Shown here one piece after another: positions 24,700-31,848 of a stretch of 46,240 nt of DNA (positions are counted from its first letter, which is position 1; every line of letters begins with the position of its first letter). Origin of the DNA: an uncultured Clostridia bacterium (GTDB lineage: Bacteria > Bacillota > Clostridia > Christensenellales > Pumilibacteraceae); contig CANPVN010000012.1 of assembly GCA_947581755.1 (NCBI GenBank), forward strand, positions 1 to 46,240. The letters run 5' to 3'. Under the pieces are notes generated by a model. It had not been told where the DNA came from. It did not search any database and saw only the letters and a program-made list of their open reading frames with translations. The position numbers and the translations under genes are program-made.

Positions 24700-25433
24700 G
24701 AGTAAAAATTACAGTGGAATACGATGGCTCCGATTTTTGCGGTTGGCAAGTCCAGCCCGCCAAAAAGAGTATTCAAGGAGAAATAACTCAAGCGATAAAA
24801 GCCATGATTGGAGAGGATGTAGTTGTCGTCGGCAGCGGGAGAACGGACGCGGGCGTGCACGCCTTCGGACAAGTCGCTCATTTTGATATAAGCCGCGACT
24901 TTCCCGCCTGCAAATTCGTCTCGGGACTCAATTATTACCTTCCCAAAACAATAAGAATAATCGACGCCGAAGAAGTCTCGGCGGACTTTCACGCGCGCTT
25001 CTCGGCAAAACGCAAAACTTATATCTACAGAATGTATCTCGCCGAAAGAGAGGGCGCCGTATACCGCAACTTTGCGCTCAATATCCAGCCCGATACCGAT
25101 ATTCAAGCAATGGACGCCGCCGCGCGCCTCTTTGTGGGCAAAAAAGATTTCCGCTCCTTTATGGCAAGCGGCAGCGACGTAGTCAATACCGAACGAGAAG
25201 TTTTCACCGCCTCGGTCGAGGTAAAGGGCGATTTCGTCGAGTTCACCGTCACCGCCGACGGCTTTTTGTACAATATGGTACGCATAATGACAGCCTTGCT
25301 TGTAAAAGTCGGCGCAAAAGAACTCTCGCTTTCCGATGTGCGGAATATCATCGAGGCAAAGGACAGAAACACCGCTAAATTTCTTGCGCCCGCCAAAGGA
25401 CTGTATCTGTCCAAAGTGATTTATTCCCGATAA
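24696..25433 (+). CDS. truA: tRNA pseudouridine(38-40) synthase TruA
   Basis: Converts uridines 38-40 in the tRNA anticodon arm to pseudouridine. The ATG at 24696 overlaps the ecfT stop (ATGA) and GAGG lies seven bases upstream, giving 245 residues; an in-frame reading from 24663 is not needed. The opening V-E-Y-D-G-S-D-F-C-G-W-Q is typical. The catalytic Asp is about residue 51 in G-R-T-D-A-G-V-H-A. Also seen are F-H-A-R-F-S-A and the late F-L-Y-N-M-V-R. The ecfA1-ecfA2-ecfT-truA order is a widely conserved Firmicutes arrangement. Confidence 0.95.
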   Translation: MRVKITVEYDGSDFCGWQVQPAKKSIQGEITQAIKAMIGEDVVVVGSGRTDAGVHAFGQVAHFDISRDFPACKFVSGLNYYLPKTIRIIDAEEVSADFHARFSAKRKTYIYRMYLAEREGAVYRNFALNIQPDTDIQAMDAAARLFVGKKDFRSFMASGSDVVNTEREVFTASVEVKGDFVEFTVTADGFLYNMVRIMTALLVKVGAKELSLSDVRNIIEAKDRNTAKFLAPAKGLYLSKVIYSR

Positions 25434-25478
25434 ACGAAAGACGGAATATTTTCTTATTCTCGGATTTTATAACCTACT

Positions 25479-25520
25479 CTATTGAGAATTTTTGCATAAT
25501 TACGCAAAAATTCTCAATAG
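25479..25520. repeat. Perfect 17-bp inverted repeat upstream of a consensus promoter
   Basis: CTATTGAGAATTTTTGC (25479-25495), an eight-base centre, and its exact complement (25504-25520). It ends four bases before the -35 at 25525. There is no T run after the stem, so it is not an ordinary terminator for truA. An operator or a short mobile-repeat remnant is more likely. Confidence 0.6.
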
Positions 25521-25524
25521 CCGC

Positions 25525-25553
25525 TTGACAATACGATTGCTCTTTGGTATAAT
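25525..25553 (+). promoter_or_regulatory. Full-consensus promoter of the ATPase at 25580
   Basis: TTGACA (25525-25530), a 17-bp spacer and TATAAT (25548-25553), with TGG before the -10. Confidence 0.8.
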
Positions 25554-25579
25554 GGGGAAAAATTGTTACGAGGGTAAAT

Positions 25580-26839
25580 ATGGAAATCGCGAGAGATTTT
25601 TATTTACAAAAGCTCATCGATCATAGACATAACGGATTGGTCAAGATAATAACGGGCGTGCGTCGGTGCGGGAAATCGTACTTGCTTTTTACTTTGTTTT
25701 ACAAACATCTTTTGAAAGAGGGCGTTTCGGAAGACCATATTGTTCGCGTTTCGCTTGAAGATTACGGCAACAAAAAGTTGCTTAATCCCGACGAACTCTA
25801 CGCCTTTGTCAAGGCGCAAATAAAAGACGGCGAGCCGTATTATATTCTTTTGGACGAGATCCAACTTGTTCCGAATTTCGAGAGCGTTGTCAACGGATTT
25901 TTGCATATTCCGAATGCGGATATTTATGTTACGGGCAGCAATTCCAAATTTCTGTCGAGCGATATTATCACGGAGTTTCGCGGACGAGGGGACGAGATTC
26001 GCGTCTTTCCGCTTTGCTTTGCGGAGTTTTATTCCGCTCTCGAACCTGAAACTCTCTTCGGACGGGCGTGGCTTCAATACGCGAACTACGGCGGAATGCC
26101 GCTGTGCCTTTCGATGAAGTCGGAAGCGGACAAGGCTAAATATTTGCGGGACTTGTTTGCAACGACTTATCTTGCGGATATTATTAATCGCAATAACCTT
26201 CGCGGCAACGCCGAGATAGGAGAACTCACCGATATTCTCGCTTCGTCTATCGGCTCGCTCACAAATCCCGTGAAGTTGTCAAATACCTTCAATTCTCAAA
26301 AGAGCCTGAAACTTTCCGCGAATACGATTTCGGCGTATCTCGATTATTTGCAAGACTCATTTCTCATCGAAAAAGCCGTCCGTTACGACATCAAAGGCAA
26401 AAAGTATATAAATACGCCGTCAAAATATTATTTTGTCGATATGGGATTAAGAAACGCGCGGTTATCCTTCCGCCAACGGGAATATAACCATATTTTGGAG
26501 AATGTGATATATAACGAGTTGAAACTGCGCGGCTATTCCGTTGACGTCGGAGTCCTGGAAACCAATTCGAAAGTGAACGGCGAGTCTGTGCGAAAACAAC
26601 TCGAAGTGGATTTTGTCGCCAATATGGGAGACCGAAGATATTACATTCAATGCGCCTATCGTATGCCCGACGAGGAGAAACGCAAGCAGGAATTTTCTTC
26701 CCTTCTCGGAATAGGCGACGCCTTCAAAAAGATTGTAATCGTGGGAGACGAGATATTGACGGGCTACAACGAACAGGGGATTTTGATTGCCTCGCTGTCG
26801 GATTTCCTTCTTTTTCCCGAAAAAACATTGAATTGGTAG
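25580..26839 (+). CDS. AAA ATPase with DUF4143 domain (first copy)
   Basis: 419 residues. An AAA_14-type domain comes first: Walker A G-V-R-R-C-G-K-S (residues 26-33), Walker B Y-I-L-L-D-E-I-Q and sensor-like V-T-G-S-N-S. A DUF4143 domain occupies the C-terminal half (Y-F-V-D-M-G-L-R-N-A-R, then E-V-D-F-V, a nuclease-like pattern). This family is frequent and often multi-copy in gut anaerobes, with no established role; links to mobile elements or toxin-like systems have been suggested. GAGGG lies about nine bases upstream of the ATG. It has a full-consensus promoter preceded by a 17-bp palindrome. A related gene lies at 43368. Confidence 0.9.
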   Translation: MEIARDFYLQKLIDHRHNGLVKIITGVRRCGKSYLLFTLFYKHLLKEGVSEDHIVRVSLEDYGNKKLLNPDELYAFVKAQIKDGEPYYILLDEIQLVPNFESVVNGFLHIPNADIYVTGSNSKFLSSDIITEFRGRGDEIRVFPLCFAEFYSALEPETLFGRAWLQYANYGGMPLCLSMKSEADKAKYLRDLFATTYLADIINRNNLRGNAEIGELTDILASSIGSLTNPVKLSNTFNSQKSLKLSANTISAYLDYLQDSFLIEKAVRYDIKGKKYINTPSKYYFVDMGLRNARLSFRQREYNHILENVIYNELKLRGYSVDVGVLETNSKVNGESVRKQLEVDFVANMGDRRYYIQCAYRMPDEEKRKQEFSSLLGIGDAFKKIVIVGDEILTGYNEQGILIASLSDFLLFPEKTLNW

Positions 26840-26878
26840 CGTCCCGCTGCAAAGTAGTTATTTATAACAAGAAAAAAT

Positions 26879-26909
26879 ATACCCTTTGAAGTTTTCATTC
26901 AAAGGGTAT
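26879..26909. terminator. Bidirectional terminator between the ATPase and tRNA-Met
   Basis: Perfect 12-bp stem ATACCCTTTGAA (26879-26890) and TTCAAAGGGTAT (26898-26909). On the minus strand a run of T follows, so it ends the tRNA-Met transcript; it also lies 40 bp after the rightward ATPase. Confidence 0.8.
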
Positions 26910-26939
26910 ATTTGCGGCAACCTTTTCGGCTGCCGATTT

Positions 26940-27016
26940 TGGTAGCGGCGGTGAGATTCGAACTTACGACCAATCGGGTATGAACCGAGTACTCTAACCA
27001 GCTGAGCTACGCCGCC
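26940..27016 (-). tRNA. tRNA-Met (anticodon CAT)
   Basis: 77-base tRNA on the minus strand including an encoded CCA. The acceptor stem is GGCGGCG with CGCCGCT (one G-T pair). The anticodon loop TTCATAC reads CAT. The body resembles elongator tRNA-Met of Firmicutes rather than initiator tRNA, because the first pair is G-T and the anticodon stem lacks the three G-C pairs of initiators. An Ile tRNA with modified C34 (lysidine) cannot be ruled out by eye. Confidence 0.9.
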
Positions 27017-27027
27017 ACAGCCCTCAT

Positions 27028-27056
27028 ATTATAGCAGATATTTTTTTTAATTGCAA
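27028..27056 (-). promoter_or_regulatory. Promoter of tRNA-Met
   Basis: Minus strand TTGCAA (27051-27056), a 17-bp spacer and TATAAT (27028-27033) with TGC before it. The predicted start is about five bases before the tRNA. Confidence 0.6.
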
Positions 27057-27119
27057 CAATTTTCAATCGGTAAATTGAAAAAATATCTTATCGAAATTAA
27101 AAATATTCGGTAAAAACAT

Positions 27120-27149
27120 TTGACTTTTTTTATTTTGTTATGTTACAAT
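27120..27149 (+). promoter_or_regulatory. Promoter of the tRNA-Glu-Val-Val cluster
   Basis: TTGACT (27120-27125), an 18-bp spacer and TACAAT (27144-27149) with TG upstream of the -10. Confidence 0.6.
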
Positions 27150-27191
27150 ATTCAGCGTGACTCGTTGAGAGTCATTTTGAAAATATCTTTC

Positions 27192-27266
27192 GGCTCCATG
27201 GTCAAGAGGTTAAGACATCGCCCTTTCACGGCGGTAACTCGGGTTCGAATCCCGATGGAGTCACCA
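27192..27266 (+). tRNA. tRNA-Glu (anticodon TTC)
   Basis: 75 bases with encoded CCA. Acceptor GGCTCCA pairs with TGGAGTC (one G-T). Anticodon loop CTTTCAC gives TTC. The D and T arms are regular (GGTTCGAATCC). First of three tRNAs read rightward. Confidence 0.95.
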
Positions 27267-27271
27267 TGAGT

Positions 27272-27347
27272 GGGAGCTTAGCTCAGTTGGGAGAGCATCT
27301 GCCCTACAAGCAGAGGGTCATAGGTTCGAGCCCTATAGCTCCCACCA
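27272..27347 (+). tRNA. tRNA-Val (anticodon TAC) with C at position 33
   Basis: 76 bases with encoded CCA. Acceptor GGGAGCT pairs perfectly with AGCTCCC. The anticodon stem TCTGC/GCAGA closes a seven-base loop CCTACAA, so position 33 is C rather than the nearly invariant U. All other landmarks (TAGCTCAG, GGTTCGAG) are normal. Confidence 0.92.
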
Positions 27348-27368
27348 TATTTTTATTCGCTGACATAA

Positions 27369-27445
<77 letters not shown>

Positions 27446-27462
27446 GCAACAGCAACGGCAGC

Positions 27463-27489
27463 GGCAGCGTGACGCTGCACCCACGGTTG
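27463..27489 (-). repeat. Second copy of the dispersed GCAGCG element
   Basis: Reverse complement matches 13383-13409 at 23 of 27 positions. The core GCAGCGTGACGCTGC is itself a palindrome. Confidence 0.5.
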
Positions 27490-27664
27490 TATCTATATAG
27501 TTATTCCCCAAACCGAGTGGAATTTCCGCGAAAGGGAAAATAAGGGACTTGAAGGTATAATTTATTCCCATAGTCGCGACGAGGGTATTGCAAATCCATT
27601 TTTGCGGATGTGAAATGTTGGCTCTCACATAGAAGGTTTTAATAAAAAGCATAATTTCAAGCAG

Positions 27665-27690
27665 TCTCCGACAGAGTTTCGGAGATTTTT
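27665..27690 (+). terminator. Terminator downstream of the tRNA cluster
   Basis: TCTCCGA (27665-27671), seven-base loop, TCGGAGA (27679-27685), then TTTTT. It is the first strong rightward terminator after the tRNAs. Confidence 0.75.
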
Positions 27691-27803
27691 ATTAATGGTA
27701 CAGAGCTTGGACTCGGAGACGGCATGGCGCGAGTGAGACAAAATTCGTTTCACAATATGGGAGAAATTTTACAGAATATTTGCTTAATGGCGCGAATAGA
27801 AGT

Positions 27804-27832
27804 TTGACATCATAATAATATAGAATTATAAT
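27804..27832 (+). promoter_or_regulatory. Full-consensus promoter of the first ABC exporter
   Basis: TTGACA (27804-27809), a 17-bp spacer and TATAAT (27827-27832), about 30 bp before the ATG at 27863. Confidence 0.8.
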
Positions 27833-27862
27833 ATTTAGGAAAAAGATAACAGGTGATTTATA

Positions 27863-29686
27863 ATGATAAAGACTTTAATGAAGAGCATAGGGGAGTATAA
27901 GGTTTCCTCTATTCTGTCTCCTGTTTTTGTCTCCTTTGAAGTTATCCTCGAATGTTTGTTGCCTCTTGTGATAACCAAACTTGTGGAGTCCATAAAGAGC
28001 GGAATAGTTATTTGGGGAACCGACGGAACGTTGGGAATAGGTCAATACGGACTTATTCTTATAGCGATGTCTTTGGCTTCTCTTGCTTGCGGAGCGTTGG
28101 CGGGAGCCTTTTGCGCAAAGGCGGCGGCGGGTTTTGCAAAGAATTTGAGACGGGATTTGTTTTATCGCGTTCAGGAGTTTTCTTTTGAAAACATAGATAA
28201 ATTTTCGACGTCTTCGCTTGTAACTCGAATGACGACGGATGTAATGAACGTTCAACTTTCGTATATGATGATAATAAGGACGGCGATAAGATGTCCGCTT
28301 ATGATAATTTTTTCCGTCATAATGGCGTTTGTGATGGGCGGAAATCTCGCGTTCATATTTATAGCGGTGATTTTCCCGCTCGGAGCGTTGTTGTTCCTCA
28401 TCTTGATAAAAGCGTTGCCGTTGTTTCACAGACTCTTTCCCAAGTACGACGCTCTCAACGAGTCGATACAGGAAAACGTCAAGGGTATTCGCGTAGTCAA
28501 GAGTTATAACCGAGAAGAATTCGAAAAGCAGAAATTCGACAGAGCCTCTTCGGAATTGCAAAGGAACTTTACCAAGGCGGAACGCTTGCTTGCCTGGAAC
28601 AACCCCATAATGAATTTCTTCTTTTACGGAGTACTCTCGGCGGTACTGTTTATAGGTTCGTATCTTATTCTGAGTCGTACTCCCGTGGGAGAGGGCGTGA
28701 CTCTCACTTCGGAAAAAATATCTCAACTTATAGTTTACGGAATGCAAGTACTCATGTCGCTTATGATGTTTTCGATGATTTTCTCTATGATAGCGATGTC
28801 TATCGAAAGCGCAAGGCGTATCACCGAGGTTCTTAAAGAGGAAAGCACGCTACACAGTCCCGAAAACGCGTTGACGACAGTCAAGGACGGTTCGGTGGAT
28901 TTCGAAAACGTCGATTTCAAATACTCGCGTACCGCGGAAAAGAACGTACTCGAAAATATAAATCTCCATATCCGTTCGGGAGAGACTATAGGTATAATAG
29001 GCGGTACGGGTTCGTCCAAGACTTCTTTGGTAAACCTCATTTCGAGATTGTACGACGTCACCGAGGGTTGCGTCAAAGTCGGCGGAGAGGACGTAAGAGC
29101 CTATGATCTCGAGGCGCTCCGCAATCAAGTCGCGGTGGTGTTGCAGAAGAACGAATTGTTCTCGGGCACGATAAAAGAGAACTTGCGTTGGGGCAATCCC
29201 GAGGCTACCGACGAAGAACTCGTCGAAGCCTGCAAACTTGCGCAAGCCGACGAATTTATTCGAGGCTTTCCCGACGGTTACGACACCTATATAGAGCAGG
29301 GCGGAACCAATGTTTCGGGCGGACAGAAACAGCGTCTTTGCATTGCGAGGGCGTTGCTCAAAAAGCCCAAAATTCTTATTCTCGACGACTCGACTTCGGC
29401 GGTGGATACGCATACCGACGCGCTTATACGCAAGGCGTTCAAGGAATATATTCCCTCGACTACAAAAATAATCATCGCGCAAAGAACTTCTTCGGTAGAG
29501 GACGCCGACAGAATAATAATAATGAATAACGGAAAAATCGACGCCGTGGGTTCACATGAGCAGTTGTTGCATAACAACAAGATATATACCGAAGTTTATC
29601 TTACTCAAAACAAGGGCGGAAAGGCGATTTCCTCGCTTTCGGAAATGACTCAAACCGACAAGAAGGAGGGCGACGACAATGAATAA
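27863..29686 (+). CDS. ABC exporter half-transporter with degenerate ATPase site (pair 1)
   Basis: 607 residues: six membrane helices in an ABC exporter domain (about 1-320), then an ATPase domain. Walker A reads G-G-T-G-S-S-K-T (380-387), with Ser instead of the last Gly; I recall this form from other Clostridia exporters. Signature V-S-G-G-Q-K-Q-R-L is intact. After Walker B Asp508 comes Asp509 where the catalytic Glu should be (L-D-D-S-T-S-A-V-D). Such an Asp marks the non-hydrolytic site in heterodimeric exporters, so it should pair with the canonical partner encoded next. AGGTG lies upstream of the ATG. It overlaps the next gene by eight bases. Substrate unknown. Confidence 0.92.
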   Translation: MIKTLMKSIGEYKVSSILSPVFVSFEVILECLLPLVITKLVESIKSGIVIWGTDGTLGIGQYGLILIAMSLASLACGALAGAFCAKAAAGFAKNLRRDLFYRVQEFSFENIDKFSTSSLVTRMTTDVMNVQLSYMMIIRTAIRCPLMIIFSVIMAFVMGGNLAFIFIAVIFPLGALLFLILIKALPLFHRLFPKYDALNESIQENVKGIRVVKSYNREEFEKQKFDRASSELQRNFTKAERLLAWNNPIMNFFFYGVLSAVLFIGSYLILSRTPVGEGVTLTSEKISQLIVYGMQVLMSLMMFSMIFSMIAMSIESARRITEVLKEESTLHSPENALTTVKDGSVDFENVDFKYSRTAEKNVLENINLHIRSGETIGIIGGTGSSKTSLVNLISRLYDVTEGCVKVGGEDVRAYDLEALRNQVAVVLQKNELFSGTIKENLRWGNPEATDEELVEACKLAQADEFIRGFPDGYDTYIEQGGTNVSGGQKQRLCIARALLKKPKILILDDSTSAVDTHTDALIRKAFKEYIPSTTKIIIAQRTSSVEDADRIIIMNNGKIDAVGSHEQLLHNNKIYTEVYLTQNKGGKAISSLSEMTQTDKKEGDDNE

Positions 29687-31625
29687 GAATGCTCGCGGAA
29701 AACTCAAAGCGCCCAAGGGTACCATGCTGAGAACGCTCAAAGCATTGTTTCATTTCTATCCCTTCCTTATGACGTTTACCTTGATTCTTATTTTGGTAAA
29801 CGCCGTCATAAGCGCGATCCCCGCGTATTTTATGGGAAATATCTATAAGCAACTCGAATTTGCCGAGGAAGCCATCAAAGCGGGACAGACCGTTGTGTGG
29901 AGTTGGGTAGACGGTTACGGCGGAGAAATAACGAAGTCCATGCTCACGTTGATAGGTCTGTATATGATCTCGGTAATTGCGGGAGCCGTGGATAAACAAC
30001 TCATGGCTGTGATAACGCAAGGCTTTTTGAAGAAGATGCGCGGACTTATGTTTAACGGAATGCAGGATCTTCCCATCAAATATTTCGATACTCACACTCA
30101 CGGCGAGATAATGAGTTATTATACCAACGATATAGATACGCTGAGGCAAATGATTTCGCAATCCTTGCCGCAGTTGCTGACTTCGGTTGTCATGGTAATT
30201 ACTTTGTTCGGACTTATGCTGTATTACAGTCTGTGGCTGACATTGATATGCCTTGCCGCAGTTGCGGTAATTTTGATTGTAACCAAGGTCGTGGGCGGCG
30301 GCGCGGGAAAATATTTCCTTGCTCAACAGCGCGCGGTTGCCAAGACCGAGGGATATATCGAGGAAATGATGAACGGACAAAAGGTCGTAAAAGTCTTTTG
30401 TCACGAGAAGGAAGCGAAGGCGGATTTCGACAAGGTAAACGAAAATCTTTTCGTACAGGCAAACAGAGCCAACAGATATGCGAATATGCTCATGCCCATA
30501 CTCGGAAACATAGGTCACGTTTTGTATGTCATAATCGCGCTTGTGGGCGGCGTATTCATTCTCAATAAAGTACACAATGTCAGTATTTCGGGCGAAGGTT
30601 TCGTTACCGTGGCAGGCGGTATTGCCGTACTGCTTTCCTTTCTTCAGGCGACAAGACAGTTCACTAATAACATAAACCAAGTCTCCAACCAAGTCAACTC
30701 CGTAGTAATGGGTCTCGCGGGCGCGGCTCGATTGTTTGCGCTCATAGACGAAAAGCCCGAAGAGGACTTCGGCTCCGTGACTTTGGTCAACGTCAAAGAG
30801 GAGAACGGAAAACTTATCGAATGCGAGCATAGAACGGAAGAATGGGCGTGGAAAAAGCCTTTGGCGGACGGTACGACGCAGTTGATTCGTCTTGCGGGAG
30901 ATATAAGAATATCCGATATGGACTTCGGTTATGTGCCCGAAAAGACGGTGTTGCATAATATTTCTTTGTTCGCTCACCCGGGACAAAAGATAGCCTTTGT
31001 GGGCGCTACGGGCGCGGGAAAGACGACCGTTACGAATCTTCTCAATCGCTTTTACGACATAAAGCAAGGGACTATTCTGTATGACGGCATAAATATCTCG
31101 GAAATCAAAAAAGGAGAACTCCGACGCTCGATAGGAATGGTCTTGCAAGATACCAACTTGTTTACAGGCTCCGTCATAGACAATATCCGTTACGGCAGAA
31201 CGGACGCCACCGACGAGGAGTGTGTCGAAGCCGCAAAACTTGCGGGCGCGGACGACTTTATAACAAGACTGCCCGAGGGATATAATACGATGCTCCACCA
31301 AAACGGCGCAAATCTCTCTCAAGGACAGAGACAGTTGTTGTCGATTGCGAGAGCGGCAGTCGCCGACCCGCCCGTCATGGTTCTCGACGAGGCTACGAGC
31401 TCCATCGATACCCGTACCGAAGCCATCGTGCAAGCGGGCATGGATAAACTCATGGAGGGCAGAACGGTTTTCGTCATCGCTCACAGATTGTCCACCGTCA
31501 AGAACTCCGATGCGATCATGGTTCTCGAACACGGCAGAATAATAGAGCGCGGCAATCACGAACAATTGATTGCTCAAAAAGGTCAGTATTATATGCTTTA
31601 TACGGGCGCTTTCGAACTCGAATAA
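29679..31625 (+). CDS. ABC exporter half-transporter with canonical ATPase site (pair 1)
   Basis: 648 residues, partner of the preceding gene. The exporter membrane domain has a long outer loop after the first helix (about 65-95). The ATPase domain has Walker A G-A-T-G-A-G-K-T-T, signature L-S-Q-G-Q-R-Q-L-L and Walker B V-M-V-L-D-E with the catalytic Glu at 571. A segment of about 50 residues between membrane and ATPase domains (around 360-410) is longer than usual. The ATG overlaps the previous stop (ATGAATAA) and AAGGAGG precedes it, so equal synthesis is expected. Drugs, peptides or lipids are typical cargo; none can be named. Confidence 0.93.
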   Translation: MNKNARGKLKAPKGTMLRTLKALFHFYPFLMTFTLILILVNAVISAIPAYFMGNIYKQLEFAEEAIKAGQTVVWSWVDGYGGEITKSMLTLIGLYMISVIAGAVDKQLMAVITQGFLKKMRGLMFNGMQDLPIKYFDTHTHGEIMSYYTNDIDTLRQMISQSLPQLLTSVVMVITLFGLMLYYSLWLTLICLAAVAVILIVTKVVGGGAGKYFLAQQRAVAKTEGYIEEMMNGQKVVKVFCHEKEAKADFDKVNENLFVQANRANRYANMLMPILGNIGHVLYVIIALVGGVFILNKVHNVSISGEGFVTVAGGIAVLLSFLQATRQFTNNINQVSNQVNSVVMGLAGAARLFALIDEKPEEDFGSVTLVNVKEENGKLIECEHRTEEWAWKKPLADGTTQLIRLAGDIRISDMDFGYVPEKTVLHNISLFAHPGQKIAFVGATGAGKTTVTNLLNRFYDIKQGTILYDGINISEIKKGELRRSIGMVLQDTNLFTGSVIDNIRYGRTDATDEECVEAAKLAGADDFITRLPEGYNTMLHQNGANLSQGQRQLLSIARAAVADPPVMVLDEATSSIDTRTEAIVQAGMDKLMEGRTVFVIAHRLSTVKNSDAIMVLEHGRIIERGNHEQLIAQKGQYYMLYTGAFELE

Positions 31626-31646
31626 AGACAAAAACAACGCAATTTT

Positions 31647-31688
31647 TACGGCGTGGCGAAACTTGTCGTCGCGCCGTATTCTTTTTAA
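31647..31688 (+). terminator. Terminator of ABC exporter pair 1
   Basis: TACGGCG (31647-31653) pairs with CGCCGTA (31672-31678), with partial inner pairing, followed by TTCTTTTT. Confidence 0.75.
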
Positions 31689-31811
31689 TACGAATAAAAA
31701 TTATCCCCACAGGTATTATGATTTTGACTGAAAAGTCCTTTCGGGCGGGTGGATATTTTTTTACAAAGAAGGTTCGAGGGAAAATGATTTGATATTTTAT
31801 ATTAAAATCGA

Positions 31812-31840
31812 TTGTGATTTGAAGCATTTTATGGTACAAT
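31812..31840 (+). promoter_or_regulatory. Promoter of the VTT-acyltransferase gene, near-leaderless
   Basis: TTGTGA (31812-31817), a 17-bp spacer and TACAAT (31835-31840) with TGG before it. The ATG at 31849 is eight bases after the -10. Confidence 0.6.
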
Positions 31841-31848
31841 AACTCATA

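Larger units (their letters stand above)
27446..27803. other. Gene-free region after the tRNA cluster
   Basis: No supported gene. It holds a GC-rich GCAGCG palindrome (27463-27489) related to 13383-13409 on the other strand, AT-rich sequence and a terminator-like hairpin at 27665-27690. A 73-codon minus-strand frame here has a Cys/Arg-rich tail that comes from the palindrome and is not credible as a protein. Confidence 0.5.

Noticed and set aside
29601..31637. Very long (678-codon) minus-strand frame opposite an ABC gene; others opposite glgP (7921-9435), tcdA/ecfA1 (21342-22880) and the VTT fusion (31867-33528)
   Set aside because: They are shadows of real genes: no ribosome sites, basic and His/Arg/Tyr-rich composition, no domains. 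They stay open because the sense strand uses few codons whose complement is a stop.
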